A stretch of DNA of 64,000 bases from Bacteroidales bacterium UBA5219. GTDB lineage: Bacteria; Bacteroidota; Bacteroidia; Bacteroidales; ML635J-15. Positions 8,170 through 17,425 of this stretch are shown piece after piece. Within the stretch, counting starts at the first letter, position 1. The number at the start of each line of letters is the position of its first letter. The DNA lies in the NCBI GenBank assembly GCA_002412425.1, contig DHVB01000031.1, positions 1 to 64,000 on the forward strand, in the 5' to 3' direction. The notes beneath the pieces are model-generated. The model was not told the origin of the DNA and searched no databases. It was given only the letters and a program-made list of their open reading frames with translations. The position numbers were made by a program, and so were the translations under genes.

Positions 8170-10128
8170 ATGATAAAAAAGGAAATTAATATTCCGAAAA
8201 CCAAGTTATCGAATAGCAACTTGCATATCAAACAAAATTTAGCAAGTGCAATTAAAAGATTTTGTGTTATATTTTTATTTACATTAAACTTTATCTTCAA
8301 TTCATACTGCCAAACAAACTTATCTTCAACACAAAAGAATAATTTTGAATATTATTTAAATTTAGCTGAACAATACAGAGATTCTATTGGAAATAAAGAT
8401 TTATATTATGCAAATCAAGCTTTAAATTATGCCGAAAAAGAAAATGATAATTCAAAAATCGTAAAAGCTTTAATTTTAATTGCAGAAATTTCTAAAGACA
8501 ATGGAAACTTGGATAACAGTTTAAAATGCCTTAATAAAGCATTGCCTCTTTGCAAACAAATAGATGACCAAGATTTACTTCATTCTGTATATTTAGACTT
8601 AGGCATTATTTACAAAAATTTAAACCAAATAGATTTAGCAATTGAATATCACAATCTGGCATTAGAACTGGCTGAACAACAGAATGATATTATTAACCAA
8701 GCTTTATGTTTAAACAATATTGGAAATATTTATATAAGTCAAGATAATTTTTCTAAAGCATTATATTATTACAAACTAACTTTAAAATTATTCACAAATC
8801 CTGAAATAAACTCAAATTTATACATAGCAACTTTAAATAATATTGCTGTTATTTACATGTCATTAGGAGATTTTGAAAATGCAAAAATAACTCTACTCGA
8901 AGCCCTTGCACTAATTGATGAAGGAAAATATTCTATAAAAAATCAATTTTATACTAATCTTTGTTCTGTAGAGTTTAAACTTAAAAATTACTCTCAAGCA
9001 GAAAAATATGCTAAAATGTCTGAAGATATTTTAAGTAAATCAGATGATAAAAGTTCAAGATTATATCTTTATGAAAGAATATTTACTCTATATAACGAAC
9101 AAGGAATTTATGATAAAGCTATTGATTATCAAAATAAATATATTCAACTGAAAGACAGCATATTTACTGATAAATTAAATCAAACTTTAAGCGAATATAA
9201 AACTAAATATGAATTAGATAAATTAGAGGTTGAAAATTTGTTAAAAAATAAAGAATTAGAAAATAAAAATAAAATAAACCAAATTTTAATTATAGTAATA
9301 CTTTTAATAACCACTATCTTTATATTGTTAATCAATTATTTCATTAAAACAAAATTACTAAATAAAAAACTAAATAATCTAAATAATTTATTACAAACAA
9401 AAAATAAAGAAATAAAGCAAAATTTAAAATATTCAAAACAAATTCAACTTAGTTTAATTGCTAATAAAGCTTTGCCAGACAATGTATTAATCTTAGATTT
9501 ACCAAAAGACGAAGTTGGTGGAGATTTTTTTATATATCGAAATTATTTTGATAGTGAAATTTGTATTTTAGGCGACTGCACAGGACACGGAAGTTCTGGA
9601 GCTTTACTATCCATTTTTTCAATCAATACAATAGACCAAATATTAAATCAAAAATTAGAAATTAATGAAATACTTAATCAGCTAAATAATAGATTTTTAG
9701 CTCAAATCAGTAAAAGTGAATATTTAAAAGGAGAATCTTTGAGTATTACAATAATTCAAAGAACCAAAGATGCAATACTTTATTCTGGGTCTAAACAAAA
9801 GTTGTGGAAATTTGACAATTTAGAAAATGAAATTTTTGAATTTAAAACTGATAATATTATTATTGGTCGAGAAGAGAATAAAAGCTTTAGTTTAAATAAG
9901 TTAAGTTACAATGAAAACGATGTAATTTTCATATCAAGCGATGGTTATCCAGATCAGTTTGGAGATAATGATAAAGGGAAATTAAAATATCAAAAATTTA
10001 GAGAAATATTAAAAATTTGGGCAAATTCAAAACTTGATAATACAGACATTCCAGAAAACGAATTTTTAAAATGGAAAGGCGAAACTGAACAAACCGATGA
10101 TGTTTTAGTTGTAGCAATAAAAATTTGA
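8170..10128 (+). CDS. TPR-repeat, membrane-anchored SpoIIE/PP2C-type serine phosphatase
   Basis: 652 residues. An N-terminal hydrophobic segment (FCVIFLFTLNFIFNSYC) serves as signal peptide or anchor. Residues ~55-350 hold tetratricopeptide repeats such as DLGIIYKNLNQIDLAIEYHNLALELA and similar units. A coiled coil, then a membrane helix (ILIIVILLITTIFILLINYF, ~375-395) and another coiled coil lead to a SpoIIE-type PP2C domain with metal-binding acids in DEVGGDFF, GDCTGHGSSGALLS and ISSDGYPDQFG. This is the usual Bacteroidota design: periplasmic TPR sensor, cytoplasmic phosphatase, normally acting on an anti-sigma-factor antagonist. No partner is adjacent. Lies 9 bp after ettA. Confidence 0.88.
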   Translation: MIKKEINIPKTKLSNSNLHIKQNLASAIKRFCVIFLFTLNFIFNSYCQTNLSSTQKNNFEYYLNLAEQYRDSIGNKDLYYANQALNYAEKENDNSKIVKALILIAEISKDNGNLDNSLKCLNKALPLCKQIDDQDLLHSVYLDLGIIYKNLNQIDLAIEYHNLALELAEQQNDIINQALCLNNIGNIYISQDNFSKALYYYKLTLKLFTNPEINSNLYIATLNNIAVIYMSLGDFENAKITLLEALALIDEGKYSIKNQFYTNLCSVEFKLKNYSQAEKYAKMSEDILSKSDDKSSRLYLYERIFTLYNEQGIYDKAIDYQNKYIQLKDSIFTDKLNQTLSEYKTKYELDKLEVENLLKNKELENKNKINQILIIVILLITTIFILLINYFIKTKLLNKKLNNLNNLLQTKNKEIKQNLKYSKQIQLSLIANKALPDNVLILDLPKDEVGGDFFIYRNYFDSEICILGDCTGHGSSGALLSIFSINTIDQILNQKLEINEILNQLNNRFLAQISKSEYLKGESLSITIIQRTKDAILYSGSKQKLWKFDNLENEIFEFKTDNIIIGREENKSFSLNKLSYNENDVIFISSDGYPDQFGDNDKGKLKYQKFREILKIWANSKLDNTDIPENEFLKWKGETEQTDDVLVVAIKI

Positions 10129-10152
10129 TTAATTTTGTAAAAATTTTCACAA

Positions 10153-12030
10153 ATGACTTTTAAATATGATGTAATAGTTGTAGGAGCTGGACATGCAGGT
10201 TGTGAGGCAGCAGCAGCGGCAGCAAATCTTGGGAGCAAAGTTCTTCTTATAACTATTGATATGAACAAAATTGCTCAAATGTCATGTAATCCAGCAATGG
10301 GAGGTGTTGCTAAAGGTCAAATAGTTAAAGAACTTGATGCTTTGGGCGGATATTCTGGAATTATAACCGATAAATCAATGATTCAATATAGAATGTTGAA
10401 TATGTCTAAAGGTCCAGCAATGTGGAGTCCACGCGCTCAATGTGATAGAATGGTATTTAGCACTGAATGGAGAAACACATTAGAAAAAATTGAAAACATA
10501 GATTTTTGGCAAGATTCTGTAAACGAAATTTTGGTTGAGAATTATAAAGTTATAGGTGTAAAAACAGAAATGAAAATAACTTTTTATGCAAAGTCGGTTA
10601 TTCTTACAGTAGGAACTTTTTTAAATGGCTTAATGCATATTGGACACACTCAACTAAAAGGAGGTAGAATTTCTGAACCAGCTTCTTATGGAATTACAGA
10701 ATGTTTAACTTCAATGGGATTTACTGCCGACAGAATGAAAACAGGAACACCTATGAGAATAGATGGTAGAACTGTTGATTTTTCAAAATTACAAGCTCAA
10801 AACGGAGACGAACAAATAATTCCTTTTTCATATTTACATAATTACAATCAAACTTTTTTGAAACAACGTCCTTGCTTCGTTGGATATACAGATGAAGAAG
10901 TACACGATTCTATTCGTTTAGGTTTGGACGACTCACCACTTTATGATGGAACCATACAAAGTATTGGACCAAGATATTGCCCAAGCATAGAAACCAAACT
11001 TGTAACTTTTCCTGATAAAGATAAACATCAATTATTTTTAGAACCAGAAGGAGAGACGACAATAGAATATTATTTGAATGGTTTTTCATCGTCATTGCCT
11101 TGGGAAGTACAAATTCAATCTTTGTGTAAAGTGAAAGGATTTGAAAATGTAAAAGTTTTTAGACCTGGATATGCTATTGAGTACGATTTTTTCCACCCAA
11201 CCCAACTTTACAATACTTTAGAAACTAAAAACATTGAAAATTTATATTTTGCCGGACAAATAAATGGAACTACAGGTTATGAAGAAGCTGGTGCTCAGGG
11301 CATGATAGCTGCAATAAATGCTCATTTAAAAATTAATGAAAAACCTGAATTTACTTTAAACCGCGACCAAGCTTATATAGGAGTTTTAATTGATGATTTA
11401 GTTACAAAAGGAGTTGACGAACCTTATAGAATGTTTACCTCACGTGCAGAATTTAGAATTTTATTACGACAAGATAATGCAGATATTAGGCTTACAGAAT
11501 TATCGCATAAACTTGGATTAGCCACAGACGAAAGATTTGAAACAATGCTGAACAAAGTTCACAAACGAGACGAACTTCTTTCATTCTATGCAAAACAAAG
11601 TTGTAAGCCCGAAAAATTAAATCCAATTTTAAAAGAACGTGGTGCTTCGGAATTAAAGCAAGCAATAAAACTAAATTCCGTTTTGACTCGTCCACAAATA
11701 AAAACAAATGATATTATCCACGTATTTCCAAAATTACAAAAACTATTAGACTCTTATGGAGAAAGATCTCAAGAATATATTGACTCAGCAGAAATTTTAG
11801 TGAAATATTCTGGTTACATAGAAAGAGAAAAATTATTAGCAGACAAACTAAAAAGATTAGAAAACATAATTATACCTGACAAAATTAATTACGAAGATTT
11901 AAAATCTCTTTCTACTGAGGCAAGACAAAAATTAACGAAAATTAAACCCAAAACCATAGGACAAGCATCAAGAATTTCAGGAGTTTCACCTTCAGACATT
12001 AGTGTTTTGTTAGTTTTTATGGGTAGATAA
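10153..12030 (+). CDS. mnmG: tRNA uridine-5-carboxymethylaminomethyl modification enzyme MnmG (GidA)
   Basis: 625 residues, full length. The FAD-binding Rossmann motif is VVGAGHAGCEAA at the N-terminus; family signatures GGRISEPASYGIT and GQINGTTGYEEAGAQG are present, and the helical C-terminal domain ends in SRISGVSPSDISVLLVFM. With MnmE it builds the cmnm5 group on wobble uridine 34 of several tRNAs, using FAD, folate and glycine. mnmG is often near the replication origin, and a parS site begins 5 bp after its stop. A TAATTTTG -7-like element lies at 10130-10137, within the short gap after the phosphatase gene. Confidence 0.96.
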   Translation: MTFKYDVIVVGAGHAGCEAAAAAANLGSKVLLITIDMNKIAQMSCNPAMGGVAKGQIVKELDALGGYSGIITDKSMIQYRMLNMSKGPAMWSPRAQCDRMVFSTEWRNTLEKIENIDFWQDSVNEILVENYKVIGVKTEMKITFYAKSVILTVGTFLNGLMHIGHTQLKGGRISEPASYGITECLTSMGFTADRMKTGTPMRIDGRTVDFSKLQAQNGDEQIIPFSYLHNYNQTFLKQRPCFVGYTDEEVHDSIRLGLDDSPLYDGTIQSIGPRYCPSIETKLVTFPDKDKHQLFLEPEGETTIEYYLNGFSSSLPWEVQIQSLCKVKGFENVKVFRPGYAIEYDFFHPTQLYNTLETKNIENLYFAGQINGTTGYEEAGAQGMIAAINAHLKINEKPEFTLNRDQAYIGVLIDDLVTKGVDEPYRMFTSRAEFRILLRQDNADIRLTELSHKLGLATDERFETMLNKVHKRDELLSFYAKQSCKPEKLNPILKERGASELKQAIKLNSVLTRPQIKTNDIIHVFPKLQKLLDSYGERSQEYIDSAEILVKYSGYIEREKLLADKLKRLENIIIPDKINYEDLKSLSTEARQKLTKIKPKTIGQASRISGVSPSDISVLLVFMGR

Positions 12031-12034
12031 AAAA

Positions 12035-12050
12035 TGTTCCACGTGGAACA
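12035..12050. promoter_or_regulatory. parS: parS centromere site (ParB binding), copy 1
   Basis: TGTTCCACGTGGAACA, a perfect 16-bp palindrome, matches the bacterial parS consensus TGTTNCACGTGNAACA. It lies in the gap between mnmG and ade. An identical copy follows ade at 13715. ParB loads at parS, spreads as a CTP-dependent clamp and recruits SMC; such sites cluster near oriC. Confidence 0.9.
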
Positions 12051-12084
12051 ATTAAAGTAAAACTTGAAATTAAAATGTTTTATT

Positions 12085-13713
12085 ATGAAAAAATATGAAG
12101 GAAATATTGTTGATTTATTCAACAGAAAAATTTTTAAGGGAGAAGTAATTGTAGAAAACGACAAAATTATTGATATTCAAGAAAAAGAAAATAATAGTAA
12201 TTTTTACATTCTCCCAGGCTTAATAGATGCACATGTACATATAGAAAGTTCAATGTTAATTCCGCAAGAGTTTGCAAAATTGGCAGTTAGGAACGGTACA
12301 GTAGCAGTAGTTTCAGATCCACATGAAATTGCAAATGTTTTGGGAAAAGAAGGAGTGGAGTTTATGATAGAAAATTCAAAAAATACTCCTCTTAAAGTTT
12401 TTTACTCTGTACCATCATGTGTACCAGCCACAGATTTTGAAACTTCTGGAGCAATATTAAACCATGAAGATATTGACGAACTATTTGCTAAACATAAACT
12501 TTTAAGTCTTGGCGAAATGATGAATTACCCAGGAGTTATATATGAAGATGAAAATGTTCTAAAAAAATTAGAAGTTGCAAAAAAACATAATGCAATAATT
12601 GACGGTCATATACCAGGCATTTCTGGAGAAAATTTAGAAAAATATGTCAAAGCAGGAATTAGTACCGACCACGAATGTTTTACAATTGATGAAGCAATAG
12701 AAAAAATAAATCTTGGAATGAAAATTTTAATTCGCGAAGGTTCTGCCGCTAAGAATTTTAATGAACTTTTTCCAATAATTTCCAAATTCAATACTATGGT
12801 CATGCTTTGCACAGACGACTCACACCCAGACGACCTAATTAAATATGGGCATATAAACAAAATATTGAAAATGGGAATAAAACAGAATATTGACATTTTT
12901 GACCTGCTTATTTCAGCTTCTGTTAATCCAGTTTTGCATTATAAATTACCTGTTGGACTTTTACGCAAAAATGATTTTGCAGATTTTATTATAATTGACA
13001 ACCTAAAAGATTTTAATATTTTAGAAACAATTATTAATGGTCAAACTGTTTACTCAAATAATAGAATTTTATTTAACACTAAAAAAATTAAACCTATTAA
13101 TAAATTTAATGCAAAACCAATTTCTGTAGAAAATCTTAGAGTTGAGAATTTAAACAAAGAAATAAAAGTTATTGAAGTTATAGATAATGAACTAATCACT
13201 AACCAAATTATATGTAAACCAAAAGTTGAAAACAATAATTTAGTTTCAGATATTGAAAAAGATATTTTAAAAATAGTTGTTTATAATAGATATCAAGAAA
13301 ATTCAAAACCACAAATAGGCTTTATCAAAGGTTTTGGTTTACGCGATGGTGCAGTAGCTACTTCTGTTGCACATGACAGTCATAATATCATTGCTATAGG
13401 TAACACAGACCAAGATATTTGTAATGCAATTAACGAAATTATGGAAAACAAAGGTGGTTTAACCTATGTTAAAAATAAAGACTATTATACTTTAAACTTA
13501 GAGTTTGCAGGACTGATGACTCAAGACAATGCGGAAAACGTAGCACAAAAATATGAAACTTTAAACAAAATAATAAAAGTAAATGGCTCTGTATTAACAG
13601 CTCCATTTATGACCTTATCGTTTATGGCTTTATTGGTAATACCAAAACTAAAAATAGGAGATAGGGGATTATTTGACGTGGAAAAATTTGAATTTACAGA
13701 ACTTTTTGTCTGA
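12085..13713 (+). CDS. ade: adenine deaminase
   Basis: About 542 residues from the ATG at 12085; a TTG at 12064 would add seven residues that do not resemble the family. The amidohydrolase metal site GLIDAHVHIESSM is intact, with the second-shell and metal motifs DGHIPG, STDHECFT and CTDDSHPDDL. The C-terminal adenine-deaminase-specific domain contains GFGLRDGAVATSVAHDSHN and GLTYVKNKDYYTL. The enzyme converts adenine to hypoxanthine in purine salvage. The gene sits exactly between two identical parS sites, so it is the likely ori-proximal segregation landmark of this chromosome. Confidence 0.94.
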   Translation: MKKYEGNIVDLFNRKIFKGEVIVENDKIIDIQEKENNSNFYILPGLIDAHVHIESSMLIPQEFAKLAVRNGTVAVVSDPHEIANVLGKEGVEFMIENSKNTPLKVFYSVPSCVPATDFETSGAILNHEDIDELFAKHKLLSLGEMMNYPGVIYEDENVLKKLEVAKKHNAIIDGHIPGISGENLEKYVKAGISTDHECFTIDEAIEKINLGMKILIREGSAAKNFNELFPIISKFNTMVMLCTDDSHPDDLIKYGHINKILKMGIKQNIDIFDLLISASVNPVLHYKLPVGLLRKNDFADFIIIDNLKDFNILETIINGQTVYSNNRILFNTKKIKPINKFNAKPISVENLRVENLNKEIKVIEVIDNELITNQIICKPKVENNNLVSDIEKDILKIVVYNRYQENSKPQIGFIKGFGLRDGAVATSVAHDSHNIIAIGNTDQDICNAINEIMENKGGLTYVKNKDYYTLNLEFAGLMTQDNAENVAQKYETLNKIIKVNGSVLTAPFMTLSFMALLVIPKLKIGDRGLFDVEKFEFTELFV

Positions 13714-13714
13714 A

Positions 13715-13730
13715 TGTTCCACGTGGAACA
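13715..13730. promoter_or_regulatory. parS: parS centromere site (ParB binding), copy 2
   Basis: Same 16 bp as at 12035, TGTTCCACGTGGAACA, one base after the TGA of ade and 1680 bp from copy 1. Two perfect 16-bp palindromes of this exact form are not expected by chance in AT-rich DNA. Confidence 0.9.
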
Positions 13731-13771
13731 AATTATAACTATCTAATTTTCAATAATTTAAAACAAATAAT

Positions 13772-14221
13772 ATGATAGCAGTAATTCAAAGAGTGTCGAG
13801 AGCTAATGTGAAAATTGATTCAAAAATTCATTCAGAAATCAATGAAGGCTTATTAGTCTTGTTAGGAATCACACATGACGATACAATCGAAGACGTTAAA
13901 TGGCTTAATCAAAAAATTGTAAATCTAAGAATTTTTAATGACGAAAATGGAGTTATGAATCTAAGTTGCTTAGACGTTAATGGAGAAGTATTAATTGTAA
14001 GTCAGTTTACATTGCATGCTAAAACAAAAAAGGGAAATCGCCCATCTTATATTGAAGCAGCAAAACACGAAACAGCAATTCCTCTTTATGATGAATTTAT
14101 AAAAAACACAGAAATTGAATTGAAAAAACCCGTAAAGTCTGGTGTTTTCGGTGCTGATATGAAAATTGAACTAGTAAATGATGGTCCAGTTACAATCATT
14201 ATAGACACTAAAAACAAATAA
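13772..14221 (+). CDS. dtd: D-aminoacyl-tRNA deacylase
   Basis: 149 residues, the normal Dtd length. It opens with MIAVIQRVSRANVK and carries both active-site motifs: SQFTLHAKTKKGNRPSY (the SQFTL motif) and NDGPVTIIID (the cross-subunit Gly-Pro motif). Dtd removes D-amino acids, and glycine from tRNA-Ala, enforcing homochirality in translation. It lies 41 bp after the second parS site in a plus-strand run of metabolic and translation genes; deoC follows after 63 bp. Confidence 0.95.
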   Translation: MIAVIQRVSRANVKIDSKIHSEINEGLLVLLGITHDDTIEDVKWLNQKIVNLRIFNDENGVMNLSCLDVNGEVLIVSQFTLHAKTKKGNRPSYIEAAKHETAIPLYDEFIKNTEIELKKPVKSGVFGADMKIELVNDGPVTIIIDTKNK

Positions 14222-14284
14222 TTAAATAGAAATTATTATATTTGCAAAAGATAAAGCTAAACAAAAATTTAAAATTAAAATAAT

Positions 14285-15163
14285 ATGGAAAATCCTTACA
14301 TCAAAGAAACACCTTCAGAAAAACTTGTAAACACGAAAGTTGCTGAAGTTAAATCTAAAGTTCAAGATTATAAAAGAAAAAATATTTTAATTGACATTTT
14401 AAATTTAATAGATTTAACAAGTTTAAATGGAACAGATACTATCGGCAAAATTAAGTCGATGACAGAAAAGGTAAATAATTTTTCAAAAGAATTTCCTAAA
14501 TATAAAAATGTTGCTGCAATTTGTGTCTATCCAGCTTTAGTTCCTGTTGTAAAAGAAAATTTAACAGATAAATCTGTAAAAATCGCAGCAGTAGGAGCAG
14601 GTTTTCCAGCATCTCAAACATTTTTATCGGTTAAAGCTGCTGAATGCGACCTAACAGTACAAAAAGGAGCTGACGAAATTGATATAGTTTTATCTTTGGG
14701 TAGCTTTTTAGAAAAAGACTTAGAAAAAACTGCATACGAAGTGAAAATTATAAAATCTGCAATTAAAGAAGCACACCTTAAAGTAATTTTAGAAACTGGA
14801 GAACTTAAAACAATAGAAAATATATTTTTAGCCTCTTTACTTTCTATGGAAGCTGGTGCTGATTTTATAAAAACATCAACTGGAAAAACATCAATATCAG
14901 CAACACCCGAAGCTGTTTACACAATGTGTTCGGCAATAAAAACATATTATCTAAAAACTGGTAGAAAAGTAGGAATAAAACCAAGTGGAGGAATGACAGT
15001 TGCAGAAGATGCTCTTTTATACTATTTAATTGTAAATGAAGTACTTGGAGAAGAATGGTTAAATAATAAATTATTTAGAATAGGTGCTTCAAGATTAGCG
15101 AATAATTTATTAAAAGATATTTTGAGCTTTGACAAAAAAACTGATTTTGAAGGATATTTTTAA
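14285..15163 (+). CDS. deoC: deoxyribose-phosphate aldolase
   Basis: 292 residues, somewhat longer than E. coli DeoC because of an N-terminal extension, as usual in Bacteroidota. The Schiff-base lysine is in FIKTSTGKTS and the second conserved lysine in VGIKPSGGM; AVGAGFPASQTFLSVKAAE and GADEIDIVLSLG complete the class I aldolase barrel. It splits 2-deoxyribose-5-phosphate into glyceraldehyde-3-phosphate and acetaldehyde in nucleoside catabolism. A -7 element (TATATTTG) at 14237-14244 suggests its own promoter. It ends 1 bp before the convergent polyprenyl synthase stop. Confidence 0.95.
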   Translation: MENPYIKETPSEKLVNTKVAEVKSKVQDYKRKNILIDILNLIDLTSLNGTDTIGKIKSMTEKVNNFSKEFPKYKNVAAICVYPALVPVVKENLTDKSVKIAAVGAGFPASQTFLSVKAAECDLTVQKGADEIDIVLSLGSFLEKDLEKTAYEVKIIKSAIKEAHLKVILETGELKTIENIFLASLLSMEAGADFIKTSTGKTSISATPEAVYTMCSAIKTYYLKTGRKVGIKPSGGMTVAEDALLYYLIVNEVLGEEWLNNKLFRIGASRLANNLLKDILSFDKKTDFEGYF

Positions 15164-15164
15164 A

Positions 15165-16142
15165 TTATTTATCTCTCTCAATCACATAGTCAATTAATTC
15201 TTCTAAAGCGTCTCGTGCTGAGCATTTAGGGAATTCATTCAAAATATTTAATGCTCTGTTTCTATAAATCTGCATATCTTGCTCTGCAGATTTTATTCCA
15301 TTGTTTTTAATTGTTAATTCTATAATATTTTTTCGTATTTCTGCATCATCAAAAGCCTGTTGCCACACAACTTTTAGTTGATTTCTATTAGATTCAGACA
15401 TATTTTGAAAAGCTCGAATTAGTGGCAAAGTAATTTTACCTTCTTTAATATCAATTCCTTTTTCTTTTCCAGTTTTTTCATTCCCTACATAATCAAGAAT
15501 ATCATCTTTAATTTGAAAAATTATACCTAAATTTTCACCAAATTCATGAGCTTTTTCTAATATTATTTCATCTTTCACAGTTGAATAAGCTCCTGCTTTA
15601 CAACAAGCAGAGAGTAATGACGCAGTTTTATTTTTTATTATTTTAAAATATTTTTCTTCATTAATTTCAAAATTTTTAAAATTAGAAATCTGTTGTTCTA
15701 ATTCGCCTAAACTCAGTGCTAAAACAGATGGAGTAATTATATCAAATAACTTATATTCTTGATGTTTAGTTGTTACTTGCATTGATTTTGCCAAAAGATA
15801 ATCGCCAAGTAAAATTGCAGTTTTATTATCCCATTTTTTATTTACACTTACAACACCTCTACGTAAAACTGCCTCATCAATAACATCATCGTGAAGTAAA
15901 GTAGCAGTATGTATCAATTCTACCAAAAGGGCTGCATCATGACTGGTAGAATTAGTTTCTCCAAACATTCTTGCAAATAAATAAACTAAAGCTGGTCTAA
16001 CTCTTTTACCTTTAATTTTAAAAATAAAATCGAAGAATTCCTTTAAACTCTCATCTTCATCAATAAAAAGCTCATTCAATAAAACCTCAAAATTTTCAAG
16101 GTCTAACTTAATATTTTTTGATATTTCTTTAAAACTCTTCAC
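15165..16142 (-). CDS. trans-polyprenyl diphosphate synthase (octaprenyl/geranylgeranyl type)
   Basis: 325 residues. Both aspartate-rich motifs of E-type prenyl synthases are present: LLHDDVIDEAVLRRG (first, DDxxD-like) and IFQIKDDILDYVG (second), plus the KGKRVRPALVYLFARMF IPP-binding segment and the GDYLLAKS helix. It condenses isopentenyl diphosphate onto an allylic primer to make the menaquinone side chain or a related lipid. Chain length depends on residues before the first motif and cannot be fixed by eye, so no symbol is given. It converges with deoC and is divergent from the Bro-N gene. Confidence 0.9.
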   Translation of the reverse strand: MKSFKEISKNIKLDLENFEVLLNELFIDEDESLKEFFDFIFKIKGKRVRPALVYLFARMFGETNSTSHDAALLVELIHTATLLHDDVIDEAVLRRGVVSVNKKWDNKTAILLGDYLLAKSMQVTTKHQEYKLFDIITPSVLALSLGELEQQISNFKNFEINEEKYFKIIKNKTASLLSACCKAGAYSTVKDEIILEKAHEFGENLGIIFQIKDDILDYVGNEKTGKEKGIDIKEGKITLPLIRAFQNMSESNRNQLKVVWQQAFDDAEIRKNIIELTIKNNGIKSAEQDMQIYRNRALNILNEFPKCSARDALEELIDYVIERDK

Positions 16143-16209
16143 TATATAATTTCAGACTACAAATATATCTTTTTTTACTTATGTTTAAATAAAAAATTTT
16201 CTTTCACAA

Positions 16210-16366
16210 GAATAAAGGCAAAAAAATTGAAAAGAAAGTAAAATAAGATTTTCTTTATTTTACTTTCGATAATTTTCCTACAATATATTTTCAAAATAAA
16301 TATTTTATCTTTTATAGGAATAAAGGCAAAAAAAACGTAACTTAGCATTTTAACGAAAATGAAATA
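16210..16366. repeat. Bro-N gene leader: two copies of a 17-nt word and a block shared with the rhuM leader
   Basis: The word gaataaaggcaaaaaaa occurs at 16210-16226 and again at 16318-16334, with a 13-bp-stem hairpin between. The segment 16311-16366 also resembles the leader of the RhuM gene at 18631-18683 (shared ataRRaataaaRRYaaaaaaa and tagcattttaa blocks), so two accessory genes carry related upstream DNA. Confidence 0.6.
16234..16267. repeat. perfect 13-bp inverted repeat in a divergent promoter region
   Basis: gaaagtaaaataa and its exact reverse complement ttattttactttc are separated by 8 nt. It lies between two genes transcribed away from each other, so it terminates neither; a regulatory cruciform, an operator or the relic of a small element are the options. 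Confidence 0.7.
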
Positions 16367-16407
16367 AGGTGTACTATAATAATTAAGATCAAAAAAACAT
16401 AAACAAC

Positions 16408-17274
16408 ATGACACAAAAGCAATCCATACAATTATTTGAAGAAAAAAAAGTCCGTACTGTTTGGGACGAAGAACAAGAAAAATGGTATTTTTCAATAGTA
16501 GATACCATTGCAATATTAACGGATAGTGTAAATCCAAGAAAATATTGGAGTGTTTTAAAAACTCGATTAAAAAAGGAAGGCAGCGAGTTGGCTACAAATT
16601 GTAGTCAACTGAAAATGCGCTCGTCAGACAACAAGATGTATCTTACCGATGTAGCTGACACAGAGCAACTTTTCCGCTTGATTCAATCTATACCTTCACC
16701 AAAAGCAGAACCATTCAAATTGTGGATTGCACAAGTAGCACGTGAGCGTTTAGATCAAATGCAAGATCCAGAACTATCAATAGAACAAGCAATGACAGAT
16801 TATAAACGACTTGGCTATTCCGACAACTGGATTAACCAACGTTTAAAAAGCATTGAAATACGCAAAGAACTTACAGATGAATGGAAAAAGCGTGGATTAC
16901 AAGAAGGTGTTCAATTTGCTTCTCTTACTGATATCATCTACAAAACATGGGCGGGAAAAACAGCAAAGGAATATAAAAAATTTAAAGGTTTAAAAAAAGA
17001 AAATTTAAGAGACAACATGACCAATACAGAGTTAGTATTAAATATGCTGGCAGAATTGTCCACTACACGAATTTCTGAAACTACAAACCCTGAAACTATA
17101 GAAGAGCACAGCGATGTAGCACGTCAAGGAGGAGAAATAGCCTACAACGCAAGAATTGAATTGGAATCAAAAACAGGAAAAAAAGTAATTTCTCCGTTAA
17201 ATGCCAAACAAGGTATTATTACGAACGAAAATAGTCTAAAAAACAACGAAAACATAGAACAAAGCGAAGAATAA
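16408..17274 (+). CDS. Bro-N domain / phage-antirepressor-like protein
   Basis: 288 residues. The first ~110 (KVRTVWDEEQEKWYFSIVD, then VNPRKYWSVLKTRLKKEG and MYLTDVADTEQLFRLIQSIP) are the Bro-N type DNA-binding domain of phage and baculovirus antirepressors. The second half (KPEPFKLWIA-like linker, then SIEIRKELTDEWKKRG and a conserved AYNARIELESKTGK region) matches the C-terminal part of chromosomal Bro-N proteins that resemble DinD, a DNA-damage-inducible protein. It probably binds DNA and regulates or responds to damage (inference). It stands alone between the polyprenyl synthase and coaX and marks the left edge of the accessory island. Confidence 0.75.
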   Translation: MTQKQSIQLFEEKKVRTVWDEEQEKWYFSIVDTIAILTDSVNPRKYWSVLKTRLKKEGSELATNCSQLKMRSSDNKMYLTDVADTEQLFRLIQSIPSPKAEPFKLWIAQVARERLDQMQDPELSIEQAMTDYKRLGYSDNWINQRLKSIEIRKELTDEWKKRGLQEGVQFASLTDIIYKTWAGKTAKEYKKFKGLKKENLRDNMTNTELVLNMLAELSTTRISETTNPETIEEHSDVARQGGEIAYNARIELESKTGKKVISPLNAKQGIITNENSLKNNENIEQSEE

Positions 17275-17285
17275 CAATACTAACT

Positions 17286-17310
17286 GGTTATTCGGAAATT
17301 CCGAACAACC
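17286..17310. terminator. hairpin after the Bro-N gene
   Basis: ggtt.ttcggaa.ttccgaa.aacc forms an 11-12 bp stem 12 bp after the stop codon. There is no T run behind it, so it may slow rather than fully end transcription. It is the clearest GC-containing stem in this spacer. Confidence 0.5.
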
Positions 17311-17425
17311 ACTCAACATGGTGCAATATCAAGTAAAAGCAAATAAAATTTACATTTCTTCTCTTTCTTAACAATCTAAATTCAAAACAATTTATTACTT
17401 TTGAAATAAAAATAAACAATAAAAT

